From Desulfarculales bacterium UBA696 (lineage in GTDB: Bacteria; Desulfobacterota; Syntrophobacteria; Syntrophobacterales; Syntrophobacteraceae), in contig DBMO01000037.1 in assembly GCA_002298995.1 (NCBI GenBank), forward strand, positions 124,001 to 188,000: DNA of 64,000 nt, in the 5' to 3' direction. Positions 52,101 through 60,931 of the stretch are shown one piece after another. The position numbers were made by a program, and so were the translations under genes. How positions within the stretch are numbered: position 1 is the first letter of the stretch; each line of letters begins with the position of its first letter. The notes under the pieces are model-generated. The model had not been told where the DNA came from and searched no databases. It saw only the letters and a list, made by a program, of their open reading frames with translations.

Positions 52101-52883
52101 ATGCTGAAAATAATGACGTTCAATATCCGCTTTGAAAACGATCTCGATGGCAAGAATTCATGGGAAAATCGGAGGGTGCTCGTTGCCGACCTGGTTTCAA
52201 ATCATGCCCCCTGCGTGCTCGGAACTCAGGAGGGGACAACGGGTCAGCTGCGCCACCTGTGCGAAGACCTCAAAGGCTACAAGCTTCTTGCTCCCGGCCG
52301 TTACTGGGAGGAAGACTGCCAGTATTGCTCGATCTTTTACCGCCCCGAACGCGTGAGTCCTGTTTCGGGGGGCGAATTCTGGCTCTCCCACACCCCTGAT
52401 ATACACAGGAGCGTCGGCTGGGACAGCGCCTATCCCCGGATGATCAGCTACGGGGTCTTCAGGGAGGCCGATTCAGGAAAGGTTTTTTGGGTCGGCGTCA
52501 CTCACCTCGATCATGTCGGGATCGAGGCAAGGTTAAGGCAGGCGGAAATCATCGCGGACTATATCGTAAAGGACGGGGGCCCAAAAATCCTAATGGGCGA
52601 TTTCAACGACCGCCCCGGCTCGGATGTCCACAGGGCGCTAACGGGCGGTGATTTGGGGTTGATCGACACATGGGAATTTTTGCTAAAGCCTGAAAATGAG
52701 AGTAGTATGACATACCACAGATTTACAGGTGTGCCCCAGATATGCAGGATGGACTGGATACTTACGAGTCGCGATTTCGAGGTGTCGGACGCTGGCGTGA
52801 TCCGCGATCATGGCCCGGACGGACGTTATCCCTCCGATCATTACCCGTACCTGGTGCAGCTCGCATGGACCAAGTGCGAGTAA
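52101..52883 (+). CDS. Endonuclease/exonuclease/phosphatase family protein
   Basis: A 260-residue hydrolase of the EEP superfamily. The metal and catalytic motifs are in order: 'MTFNIRF' near residue 5, 'LGTQEG' near 40 (the metal-binding Glu), 'VTHLDHVG' near 134, 'LMGDFNDRPGS' near 167 (Asp/Asn pair), 'MDWILTS' near 217 and 'YPSDHYPYLVQL' near 241 (Asp-His). Cytoplasmic by lack of a signal. Related enzymes cleave phosphodiesters in DNA, lipids or sugars; substrate unknown. A weak site (AAGGGAACAAG) precedes the ATG. It is 170 bases from the nitrilase gene in the same direction. Confidence 0.88.
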   Translation: MLKIMTFNIRFENDLDGKNSWENRRVLVADLVSNHAPCVLGTQEGTTGQLRHLCEDLKGYKLLAPGRYWEEDCQYCSIFYRPERVSPVSGGEFWLSHTPDIHRSVGWDSAYPRMISYGVFREADSGKVFWVGVTHLDHVGIEARLRQAEIIADYIVKDGGPKILMGDFNDRPGSDVHRALTGGDLGLIDTWEFLLKPENESSMTYHRFTGVPQICRMDWILTSRDFEVSDAGVIRDHGPDGRYPSDHYPYLVQLAWTKCE

Positions 52884-53054
52884 ATTTGCTTGAAGGCTTT
52901 TCAATGCGCGGGCAGGTAATCTGGAAAGCTGCTCCCATGCCGGATCGGCCGCCTCAGGAGGGCGGAAGGGCCGCACCGGCGTGGAATTGCTGCCCAATTG
53001 AGCTTATCTTTGAGTACTTTAGGGAAACAGATTTCTAATGGAGCAGAAAATACA

Positions 53055-53870
53055 ATGAAGGACACCATACGAATTGCCATCATACAGCCTAAGCCATACC
53101 CAGGTCTCGATGATCCTCGAAATATAGGTCACGCACTGCAGTTGATGGAAAAATGCCGAGGCGAGGAACTTGATGTAATATGTTTTCCAGAGTATTTCCC
53201 GATAATTGGTGAAAGGGAGATCGGAGCGGCGGCGCGAAATTTCAACAGCTATGTCATTGCCGGGATGGTCGAGTCCGAAGGGGGCAAAAACTATAATACG
53301 GCAACCCTTTTCAACCGCGGTGGAAAGGTGATGGGAAGGCAGCGAAAGTTCAACATTGGCTCACTGGAGCGCGACAAGTTCGACATAAGTCCCGGTGATG
53401 GGACGTTCCGGGCCTTTCCGACAGATTTCGGAAAGATTGGAATTCCAGTCTGCATAGACCTCTGGGGCCAGCCCGAGGCTGCCAGGCAGCTTGCCGACCA
53501 GGGGACTGACGTGATTTTTAACATCGCTATATTCCCGATACTGCGCGGCCACTGGAAGACCGGGGCAACGGTGCGGGCATTCGACAATTTCATGCCCATA
53601 GTCGGGGTGAACACCGCCGACTATAATGCGCTTTTCGGGGAAAAGCGGGTGCATCACTACGGGGGAGGAAGCTTTATAATCCAGCCTCCCAGGCTGCTCG
53701 ACAAGGATGATTTCCGGCGCTGGGCAAGGGGACTTAACGACATCTCGAACTGGACTCAAGTCGAGCTGGACGAACTCGAACAGGTCTACATCGGGGAAGT
53801 CGACCTGGCAACATCGAGGCGTATGAGGGCAGAGTTTTTCAGACGGTTTGGATTTCAGAGGCGGACTTAA
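53055..53870 (+). CDS. Carbon-nitrogen hydrolase (nitrilase superfamily)
   Basis: A 271-residue enzyme. The ATG at 53055 begins directly with the family core 'IRIAIIQPKPYPG'; an ATG 19 codons earlier is less likely. The catalytic triad is complete: Glu in 'CFPEYFP' near residue 45, Lys in 'RQRKFNIG' near 98, Cys in 'IPVCIDLWG' near 132. The length is typical of amidases and beta-ureidopropionase-like enzymes. The substrate is unknown. It ends 5 bases before the MoeA-like gene, so it opens the unit nitrilase, moeA, radical SAM, mntH. Confidence 0.88.
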   Translation: MKDTIRIAIIQPKPYPGLDDPRNIGHALQLMEKCRGEELDVICFPEYFPIIGEREIGAAARNFNSYVIAGMVESEGGKNYNTATLFNRGGKVMGRQRKFNIGSLERDKFDISPGDGTFRAFPTDFGKIGIPVCIDLWGQPEAARQLADQGTDVIFNIAIFPILRGHWKTGATVRAFDNFMPIVGVNTADYNALFGEKRVHHYGGGSFIIQPPRLLDKDDFRRWARGLNDISNWTQVELDELEQVYIGEVDLATSRRMRAEFFRRFGFQRRT

Positions 53871-53875
53871 TAAAT

Positions 53876-55834
53876 ATGGAAGGGCCGAAGAGGAACATCT
53901 ACCTTAGAATGAAGACCCTACGCGAGGCGTTGGAGGTCTGGTCCTCAAAAACAGGCTCGATAAGAACCGCCGGGGAAATCATTCCCGCGGCTTCGGGACT
54001 TGGGCGGGTAACCTTCGCCCCCATCACGGCCCGGCGCTCCGTCCCTCACTATCATGGCGCCGCCATGGACGGCTTTGCCGTGGCCGCTCGGAATACCTTC
54101 GGCGCAAGCGATGCCAACCCGCTCCAACTCAAAGTGGGGATGCAGGCTTTCGCTGTGGATACAGGCGACCCGCTGCCTCCAGGCGCCGATGCGGTAATAA
54201 TGATAGAACAGGTCGAGCAGGCAGCGGATGACGTCATTGAAATCCGCTCGGCGGCCTTCCCCTGGCAGCATGTGAGGAAGGTCGGAGAGGACATAATAGC
54301 GGGAGAACTTCTTCTGCCGCGGTTTCATGTCCTTAACCCCGCCGATCTCGGGGCGCTTCTTGCCGCTGGAGCTGCCGAGATATCGGTCTTCTCACGCCCG
54401 CGTGTCTGGGTGCAGCCCACGGGGAGCGAACTGATACCGGCAAGCAGGGCGGCTTCGGCGGAGCCGGGGCAGATAGTGGAGTTCAATGGGACCATCCTCG
54501 GCGCCATGGTCGCTGAGTGCGGAGGAGCGCCCGAGTTGCGGGAAGTCGTGGAAGACGACTTCGAAAGCATCAAACGCTCGCTACGGGACGCGATAGATTC
54601 GCCCGCGGATTTAATCTTGATAAATGCCGGCTCCTCCGCCGGATCAGAGGACTACACGTCGGCGGTAATAGCCGATCTTGGCGAAGTGCTCGTCCACGGT
54701 GTCGCGATGATGCCGGGCAAGCCCGTAATACTCGGCACGGCCGGCGGCAAACCGGTAGTCGGGGTCCCGGGATATCCAGTCTCGGCCATTATGGCCTTCG
54801 AGCAGTTTGTAAGGCCTCTGCTCTATTCGATGCAGTCGATGGAGTGCCCGGCCTTCGAGTCCGTCTCAGCCTCACTTGGCCGCAAGATGCCTTCGAAGCT
54901 CGGCCTGGAGGAGTTCGCGCGCGTCATACTTGGCAGGGTCGAAGGAAGGCTCGTGGCAATGCCCCTCCAGAGAGGCGCTGGAATAATCACGTCCCTCACG
55001 CGTGCGGACGGGATCCTTCAGATTCCACAGGAACAGGAAGGAATAGATGAAGGTGCGGAGGCAAGGATCAGGCTCCTTCGGCCGCGCGCGCAACTCGACA
55101 ATACACTGGTGATGATCGGCAGCCATGATAACGCGATTGACCTCATCGCAAACGAGGTAAGGGCGCGCGACGGCAGGATCCGGCTCTCATCGAGCAACGT
55201 GGGAAGCCTGGGTGGACTGATGGCGATCCGGCGCTCGCTGTCCCATTTTGCCGGATCGCACTTGCTCGATACAGCGACCGGCGAATATAATTACTCATAC
55301 ATAGAGCGATACCTCAAGGGCAAACCGGTGCGCCTTGTGCAGCTTGCAATGCGGGAGCAGGGACTGCTCGTAAGGAAGGGAAATCCGCAAAATATCACCA
55401 GCATGGATGATCTGGTCCGTCCTGGAGTAAGTTTTATAAACCGCCAGGCCGGGGCAGGTACGCGTGTTCTTTTCGACTACCTCCTGCAGCAGCGCGGGAT
55501 TTCTCCAGAGTCTGTGGGGGGCTACGACCAGGAGGAATTCACTCATATGGCGGTTGCGGTGAGCGTGCTGAGCGGAAGGGCCGATGTGGGGATGGCGATT
55601 TACTCGTCTGCAAAGGCGCTCGATCTCGACTTCATACCGGTTGGGCGGGAGCGCTACGACCTGGTTATTCCCGAGAGCGCGTGGGATGACTTCAAGATAC
55701 GCCGCCTGATCGAGGTGATCCAATCGGACGAGTTCCGGGGGATTTTGGGCTCGATGGGGGGATATGATCCAGCGGATTCGGGCAGGGTAATTGGAATTTG
55801 GAACGGCTATGAATGGAAAGAGCGCTCGGGATGA
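53876..55834 (+). CDS. moeA: MoeA-periplasmic-binding-domain fusion, molybdenum cofactor synthesis
   Basis: A 652-residue fusion. Residues 10-405 are MoeA, which inserts molybdenum or tungsten into adenylated molybdopterin: 'AAMDGFAV' near 60, 'GDPLPPGADAVIMIE' near 97, 'PTGSEL' near 181, 'GVPGYPVSAI' near 299. Residues 415-645 form a substrate-binding-protein-like domain (PBP_like, COG1910) starting at 'IGSHDNAIDL' and holding 'NRQAGAGTRVLFDYLL'; in relatives it is thought to bind molybdate or to sense it. The SAG in 'GSSAGSEDYT' departs slightly from the usual G-G-S-x-G-D-x-D. Neighbours give no enzyme that needs it; formate dehydrogenases would. Confidence 0.9.
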   Translation: MEGPKRNIYLRMKTLREALEVWSSKTGSIRTAGEIIPAASGLGRVTFAPITARRSVPHYHGAAMDGFAVAARNTFGASDANPLQLKVGMQAFAVDTGDPLPPGADAVIMIEQVEQAADDVIEIRSAAFPWQHVRKVGEDIIAGELLLPRFHVLNPADLGALLAAGAAEISVFSRPRVWVQPTGSELIPASRAASAEPGQIVEFNGTILGAMVAECGGAPELREVVEDDFESIKRSLRDAIDSPADLILINAGSSAGSEDYTSAVIADLGEVLVHGVAMMPGKPVILGTAGGKPVVGVPGYPVSAIMAFEQFVRPLLYSMQSMECPAFESVSASLGRKMPSKLGLEEFARVILGRVEGRLVAMPLQRGAGIITSLTRADGILQIPQEQEGIDEGAEARIRLLRPRAQLDNTLVMIGSHDNAIDLIANEVRARDGRIRLSSSNVGSLGGLMAIRRSLSHFAGSHLLDTATGEYNYSYIERYLKGKPVRLVQLAMREQGLLVRKGNPQNITSMDDLVRPGVSFINRQAGAGTRVLFDYLLQQRGISPESVGGYDQEEFTHMAVAVSVLSGRADVGMAIYSSAKALDLDFIPVGRERYDLVIPESAWDDFKIRRLIEVIQSDEFRGILGSMGGYDPADSGRVIGIWNGYEWKERSG

Positions 55835-56780
55835 TAACCTCGCCGGCTGCGCCGAGGGGGCCATTGATCCTGGATATATCGAACTCTCGATGGTTGGCGA
55901 GCTTTCGCGAAGGGCCGAAATTCTCGAAGAAAAGCTTCGCTGCTGCGATCTTTGCCCTCGTAAATGCGGAGCAGACAGGACTGCCGGAAAAACCGGCTAC
56001 TGCGGAGTAGGCCACCGCCTAAAAATCGCTGCAATTAATATCCACCCCTGGGAGGAACCTCCCATCTCCGGCGCCAACGGATCGGGTACCATCTTTTTCT
56101 CCGGATGTACCCTGCGGTGCATTTTCTGCCAGAACTACCCGATCAGCCAGCTCGGGGTGGGCCGGGAAATAAGCCGCGAGGACCTCGCCTCTGAAATGCT
56201 CCGTCTCCAGCAAAAAGGTGCTCACAACATCAATCTTGTAACTTCCGCCCACCAGATGGCCGGTGTTGCACGCGCCCTGGATATTGCCGCCAAGAGGGGG
56301 CTTCGCATTCCAATCGTCTATAATTCAAGTGGTTATGAATCCCTTGAGACGCTTGAAATATTGTGCGGAATTATAGAGATTTACCTTCCAGACATTAAGT
56401 ATTCGGACCCAAAAACCGCCCGCAACCTTTCGGGCGCAGCTGACTACGTAACTGTCAACCGCAAGGCGCTCCTGGAGATGTGGCGCCAGGTCGGCTCGAT
56501 CGTGACGGATGCCTCCGGTATTGGCCGCCGCGGTATGATCGTTCGCCACATGGTCCTGCCCGGAGACCTATCCGGCACCGCTGAATGCCTTTCGTTTCTG
56601 GCTCGCGAAATTGGCCCCGAGGTATGGGTTAGCCTTATGAATCAATACTTTCCAGCTCACCAGGCCTTAGAAACACCTCCCCTTGACCGCAAAACGACCA
56701 CTGAAGAATACGAAAGCGCATGCCAAAACCTGACCGATCTCGGCTTAGTAAATGGTTTTACCCAAGAGTGCCGACTATAG
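55809..56780 (+). CDS. PflX-like radical SAM protein (COG1313)
   Basis: A 323-residue radical SAM enzyme. The cluster motif is 'CTLRCIFCQN' near residue 98. In front of it lies a second Cys set, 'CDLCPRKCG' and 'TGYCGVG' (residues 43-63), typical of the PflX/COG1313 group related to pyruvate-formate-lyase activase. The start is uncertain: the ATG at 55809 has GGAAC upstream and overlaps moeA by 26 bases; another ATG at 55890 would still keep all motifs. Substrate unknown. It resembles but is not the COG1180-type partner of the MEMO/AMMECR1 protein found near 11 kb. It ends 3 bases before mntH. Confidence 0.85.
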   Translation: MNGKSARDDNLAGCAEGAIDPGYIELSMVGELSRRAEILEEKLRCCDLCPRKCGADRTAGKTGYCGVGHRLKIAAINIHPWEEPPISGANGSGTIFFSGCTLRCIFCQNYPISQLGVGREISREDLASEMLRLQQKGAHNINLVTSAHQMAGVARALDIAAKRGLRIPIVYNSSGYESLETLEILCGIIEIYLPDIKYSDPKTARNLSGAADYVTVNRKALLEMWRQVGSIVTDASGIGRRGMIVRHMVLPGDLSGTAECLSFLAREIGPEVWVSLMNQYFPAHQALETPPLDRKTTTEEYESACQNLTDLGLVNGFTQECRL

Positions 56781-56783
56781 CGC

Positions 56784-58166
56784 TTGGGCCCCCAAGTGCT
56801 TATAAAAACACTCTCCCTGCTGGATTTAATTAAAACTGATACTCCTGATGAAAGCCCCATTGTGACTCAGCCCGATTCCGGCCCAAAACCGCGTACACTG
56901 GACTCCGGCACTCTCGCCGCGGCTGAGAGAATACTCGGGGTGGAGCGGGGTGGCCCATTTTACCGAAGGCTGATGCCATTCCTTGGTCCGGCATTCGTTG
57001 CGGCAGTTGCCTACGTCGATCCTGGAAACTTTGCAACCAATATTCAGGGTGGAGCAAGATACGGCTATACGCTGTTGTGGGTAGTAATTGTCAGCAATCT
57101 CATGGCGATGCTTATCCAACTGCTTTCAGCGAAACTGGGTATCGCAACCGGGATGAATCTGGCAGAATTGTGCAGGGAAAGACTGCCACGCCCGATGGTC
57201 TGGGCCATGTGGGTCATCATGGAAGTTGTGGCAATTGCAACCGACCTCGCGGAATTTATCGGAGCAGCCGTTGGTCTGTATCTTTTGTTCCATATTCCGC
57301 CTATTTGGGCCGGGGTGATTACCGCGGTCGTCACCTTTTTGGTTCTAGGGCTGCAGGGTTATGGTTTTCGGCCGGTCGAAGCGGTTATAGCCGTGCTGAT
57401 CGGCATAGTTGCACTCAGTTACCTGGTCGAGATTTTTCTGGTAAAGCCCGATTTGGCCCAAATCGCGCACGCCGTTTTCATGCCGCGCTTTGTGGACAGG
57501 GAAAGCATTGTGCTCGCCGCGGGCATACTTGGGGCAACTGTCATGCCCCACGTCATTTTTCTCCACTCAGCCCTTATGCAGGGGAGAATTGTCGTAAAGG
57601 ACCCCGTCAAGCTCAAGAGGCTGTTTCGCTATGAGATAGCTGACGTGGTAATTGCAATGACGATTGCCGGCGCTGTAAACGCCGCGATGCTGATCATGGC
57701 CGCATCAACATTTTACAGCCGTGGACTCTACGAAATAGGAACGATCGAGGAGGCTTACCTCACGCTCACGCCTTTTCTCGGAAAGGCTGCAAGTGACATT
57801 TTCGCGGTTTCGCTGCTCGCTTCCGGACTCTCTTCTTCAGCGGTTGGCACCATGTCGGGCCAGGTAATAATGCAGGGCTTTCTCCATTACAAAATACCGA
57901 TCTGGGTGAGGCGGCTGGTAACCGTTACACCGGCCCTGATCGTTCTGGCACTGGGCCTGGATGCGACCAGGACCCTCGTCATAAGCCAGGTTGTACTAAG
58001 TTTCGGGCTGCCCTTTGCCGTTATTCCGCTCGTGATTTTTTCAGGGAGCAAACATCTGATGGGCCCCCTTGTGAACAAGCCCTTGACCACGGCATTTGCC
58101 TCAGCGGCTGCCGTGCTGATCATTGCACTGAATATGTACCTGCTTTACAGCCTTGCTGCCGGGTAG
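56784..58166 (+). CDS. mntH: Nramp-family divalent metal transporter MntH
   Basis: A 460-residue proton-coupled transporter for Mn2+ or Fe2+ with about eleven membrane segments. The metal-site motifs are intact: 'DPGNFATN' near residue 78 and 'MPHVIFLHSALMQGR' near 255. The N-terminal 60 residues before the first span are longer than usual and poorly conserved, so the TTG at 56784 may not be the true start; a GTG at about 56862 is an alternative. It lies 3 bases after the radical SAM gene. No manganese riboswitch is possible upstream because that sequence is coding. Confidence 0.92.
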   Translation: MGPQVLIKTLSLLDLIKTDTPDESPIVTQPDSGPKPRTLDSGTLAAAERILGVERGGPFYRRLMPFLGPAFVAAVAYVDPGNFATNIQGGARYGYTLLWVVIVSNLMAMLIQLLSAKLGIATGMNLAELCRERLPRPMVWAMWVIMEVVAIATDLAEFIGAAVGLYLLFHIPPIWAGVITAVVTFLVLGLQGYGFRPVEAVIAVLIGIVALSYLVEIFLVKPDLAQIAHAVFMPRFVDRESIVLAAGILGATVMPHVIFLHSALMQGRIVVKDPVKLKRLFRYEIADVVIAMTIAGAVNAAMLIMAASTFYSRGLYEIGTIEEAYLTLTPFLGKAASDIFAVSLLASGLSSSAVGTMSGQVIMQGFLHYKIPIWVRRLVTVTPALIVLALGLDATRTLVISQVVLSFGLPFAVIPLVIFSGSKHLMGPLVNKPLTTAFASAAAVLIIALNMYLLYSLAAG

Positions 58167-58168
58167 AT

Positions 58169-58205
58169 GTTCACCGCGGAGTGCGCGGAGAACGCCGAGA
58201 AAAGA
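58169..58205 (+). repeat. Dispersed CGCGGAG-type repeat, copy 2
   Basis: GTTCACCGCGGAGTGCGCGG followed by AGAACGCCGAGAAAAGA. Three imperfect CGCGGAG units have a nine-base period. The copy at 58334-58369 is the inverted partner, so the two enclose about 130 bases as a large inverted repeat between mntH and the stress-protein gene. Confidence 0.65.
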
Positions 58206-58333
58206 CTGAGAGTGCATGGCATGAAAAGTATGAACAAATATAGTTCAAAGTTTGGCCCCCTGATTATTTTGGATTTTTGGCAAGTTCCTTATGGGGATGC
58301 TGTGCGGGGCACTCGGCAATGCCCCACCATTAT

Positions 58334-58369
58334 ATTTTCTCTGCGCTCACTTCGTCCTCTGTGGTGAAC
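58334..58369 (-). repeat. Dispersed CGCGGAG-type repeat, copy 3 (inverted)
   Basis: On the minus strand GTTCACCACAGAGGACGAAG followed by TGAGCGCAGAGAAAAT. It pairs partly with the copy at 58169-58205. The interval between them holds no gene. Confidence 0.65.
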
Positions 58370-58394
58370 GGGCTTTCTTTTAGCCGGAGATTTT

Positions 58395-59300
58395 ATGTTT
58401 AAGAATTTACTGGTCCCACTTGATGGATCTCAGCTCGCGGAATCGGTTCTTCCCGTGGTAAAGAGGCTTGTTGAACTTTGCGGGTGTGCAGTGAAGCTAC
58501 TTCACGTGATCGAAAAGAGACCGCCCAGTTCTATTCACGGCGATACTCACCTTCAAGATGTCGAGGGGGCCGAGAGGTATCTTGCGGCCGTTTCCAGCCG
58601 GCTGAGGGAATCGGGGATACAGGTCTCGAGCCACGTACATACCGTGCCGCAGGGAGACATTCCGAAGTGCATCGCCGAGCATGCCGAAGAACTCGATCAG
58701 GACCTGATCGTTTTGTGCACGCACGGCAGCAGCGGCGTCAGAAGATTCGTCTTTGGAAGCAACGCCGAACAGGTGTTGACCCATGGCAAGACGCCGGTCA
58801 TGCTGGTTAAAGCCGACACCTACGGCCGCGCCCCGAATTTTGTGCCAAAAAATATTGTCGCGTTACTTGAAAATGCATCGGAAAGCGAGGCGGTATTGAC
58901 CGGGGGCGCTGAATTGGCGAAGATATCAGGGGCCGGACTGTTTCTCCTCTACGTTGTGCCAACGCTTGGCGCAATGACTCCCGGGGAAGCTCCGGGCGGG
59001 TTGCTGGTGCCGCGCACAACGCGTCTGCTGCTCGACCTTGAAGCCGAACATACGGCGGAGAAAATGCGTGAAGAGATTGGGGAACTGAATGCTCAGGGAA
59101 TCAATGCCGGTGGCGCAGTCAAGCGTGGCGACGCTGTCGATGCCGTTGTCGGCGTGGCCAGAAAAAAGGAGGCCGATCTTGTCGCATTGGCGACCCGTGG
59201 ACTAGCCGGCATTGGGGCAATGTGGGCAAAGGACATTGTTTCCGGAATTTCTGCAAAATATGACGGCGTTCTCCTTTTGTTTCCAGCTTCGAAGGATTGA
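58395..59300 (+). CDS. Tandem universal stress protein
   Basis: A 301-residue protein made of two USP domains (about 1-145 and 150-301). Domain 1 has the nucleotide-binding pattern 'LVPLDGSQLAESVLP' and 'HGSSGVRRFVFGSNAEQVL'. Domain 2 is weaker: it ends 'ATRGLAGIGAMWAKDIVSGI' and may have lost ATP binding. Cytoplasmic. It heads a cluster of three genes (USP, degenerate receiver, USP) in one direction. Proteins of this type are induced under growth arrest or redox stress in anaerobes; nothing shows the exact trigger here. Confidence 0.88.
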   Translation: MFKNLLVPLDGSQLAESVLPVVKRLVELCGCAVKLLHVIEKRPPSSIHGDTHLQDVEGAERYLAAVSSRLRESGIQVSSHVHTVPQGDIPKCIAEHAEELDQDLIVLCTHGSSGVRRFVFGSNAEQVLTHGKTPVMLVKADTYGRAPNFVPKNIVALLENASESEAVLTGGAELAKISGAGLFLLYVVPTLGAMTPGEAPGGLLVPRTTRLLLDLEAEHTAEKMREEIGELNAQGINAGGAVKRGDAVDAVVGVARKKEADLVALATRGLAGIGAMWAKDIVSGISAKYDGVLLLFPASKD

Positions 59301-59344
59301 TTTTTTCCCGGCACGAGGCGCTTATATAACGGGCGGTGTGTAGA

Positions 59345-59731
59345 ATGGGTGGAAAATTCAGCATCCTGATCGCGGACAAAAATGAAGCCGTTTGTGATCT
59401 CCTGAGGCGTGAACTGGCCGCGGAAGGATATCAGGTTTCTTCTTCAAGGGATTCGAGCCAAATCCTCCTGGAAATCGAAGGCGATAATGCACCCGATCTG
59501 CTGGTGCTTGATTTCGAAATACCCGGCCTGGATAGTGCCTGGATAATTCAGAAAACCCAGAACCGAAACCCGCCGCTGCCGGTGATAATACATACCTTCC
59601 TTACTGAAGAATCCGAGCGCGACGAGCAGAGTGGAACCAAAATTTACCTCGAAAGAAGCGGAAATATCGACCACCTCAAGTCCGCTATTGCCGACATGTT
59701 GAAAAGGTTTCATCCGGAAGCCTGTAGCTGA
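59345..59731 (+). CDS. Degenerate response-regulator receiver protein
   Basis: A 128-residue stand-alone receiver-like protein. The start is the ATG at 59345. The fold pattern is clear ('ILIADKNEAVCDLLRREL' at residues 6-23, phospho-Asp candidate in 'LLVLDFEIPGLD' near 54, 'VIIHTFL' near 82), but the acidic pocket is DK rather than DD and the invariant Lys-Pro is replaced by 'YLERSG'. It may therefore not be phosphorylated normally. It lies between two universal stress protein genes, 44 and 96 bases away, which suggests a shared role in stress signalling. Confidence 0.75.
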   Translation: MGGKFSILIADKNEAVCDLLRRELAAEGYQVSSSRDSSQILLEIEGDNAPDLLVLDFEIPGLDSAWIIQKTQNRNPPLPVIIHTFLTEESERDEQSGTKIYLERSGNIDHLKSAIADMLKRFHPEACS

Positions 59732-59827
59732 ACCGACGTACTCTGGAAGCCCTGTTCGAAAGGGCATATTTTATACCAGGACCCCTTGGGTGGTCTTATT
59801 TGGATCTACCATGTTAAGGACAGATGT

Positions 59828-60790
59828 ATGACAGTCCCCAGGCGCGACAAGATTCTCATCTCGGTTGACGGGTCCGACCAGGCCCTGAATGCCGTGCGGT
59901 ATGCCGCTTCAATTATCGATCCGCAAAGGTTCGATGTTGTTTTGCTTCACGTGCTGACCAGAGTACCCGAATCCTTTCTGGATCTTCAGAAGATGCCATC
60001 CTATCACTACAGGATCGTCAGCATTGATTCATGGGAACAGCAGCAGGAAACTATTATCGGGACATTCATGGAAAAGGCGCGGGAAATTCTTTTCGATAAA
60101 GGTTTTTCGCCCGAGAAGGTGTGCGTGAAGATACACGAGAGAAATCTCGGGATATCGCGCGATGTTGCCGCTGAGGCACAAAACGATTACCAAGCCGTGA
60201 TCGTCGGGCGAAAGGGAATGGGCGACCTCAAGGATTTTGTTCTGGGAGGGATTGCAAACAGGATAGTGGAGCTTTCGCCGATTCCGGTCTGGATAATAGG
60301 CGGCGCCGCCGCTCCCCGAAAAGTCCTTGTGTGCATGGACAAATCCGAGGGCGCGATGGGGGCGGTAAAGCATTTCGGCAGGACTCTCGGGAAAAAGGGG
60401 GCCGGGGAGATAGTTCTTCTTCACGTGGTGCTTGGATTCAGCGGGTTCAGGAAATTTGTTCGGGACGTATTCGGGTCGGAAGGCGATCAGTCGGCCGTGG
60501 AGAATATCGAAAAGGAACTAAATGCGGCGGCAAAGGCGCTGGAGCCCTCATTCGAATCCGCCATGGAGGAATTAGCCTTTGCTGGAGTCGACCCTTCGCT
60601 GGTCAGCCGAAAAATAGTTTACGGTACAAACTGCGCCAATACGATTATAGAAGAAGCGGAAAAAGGTGGTTTCGATACGATAATCGTCGGTCGAAGGGGG
60701 ATTTCCAGGGTCGAGGAGTTTGTGATGGGGCGCGTGAGCAGCAAAGTCATTCAATTGGCAAAAGATATGGCGGTCTGGGTCGTAAGCTAG
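59828..60790 (+). CDS. Tandem universal stress protein
   Basis: A 320-residue protein of two USP domains. The ATG at 59828 has AAGGAC upstream; the frame is open 14 codons further. Domain 1 (5-155) has 'ILISVDGSDQALNAV' and 'VGRKGMGDLKDFVLGGIANRI'; domain 2 (160-320) has 'KVLVCMDKSEGAMGAV' and 'VGRRGISRVEEFVMGRVSSKV'. Both keep the glycine pattern G-x2-G-x9-G for ATP binding, unlike the second domain of the other USP in this cluster. Confidence 0.88.
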   Translation: MTVPRRDKILISVDGSDQALNAVRYAASIIDPQRFDVVLLHVLTRVPESFLDLQKMPSYHYRIVSIDSWEQQQETIIGTFMEKAREILFDKGFSPEKVCVKIHERNLGISRDVAAEAQNDYQAVIVGRKGMGDLKDFVLGGIANRIVELSPIPVWIIGGAAAPRKVLVCMDKSEGAMGAVKHFGRTLGKKGAGEIVLLHVVLGFSGFRKFVRDVFGSEGDQSAVENIEKELNAAAKALEPSFESAMEELAFAGVDPSLVSRKIVYGTNCANTIIEEAEKGGFDTIIVGRRGISRVEEFVMGRVSSKVIQLAKDMAVWVVS

Positions 60791-60931
60791 GCAGCATCAA
60801 AAATATGAACCCTTGAAACCCGGCATAATCCACTATTGGTTCATCCCCGAAGCCTTCTATGATATCATCATGGCTCTACTCTAGTTCGCAATACTAAAAA
60901 TCCGCTTCCACTTTAAGGTCAAAACGAAAAA

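Noticed and set aside
55791..56780. AmmeMemoRadiSam radical SAM partner of the MEMO-AMMECR1 fusion
   Set aside because: The N-terminal Cys set and overall pattern fit the PflX-like COG1313 group rather than the COG1180 type linked to that system.
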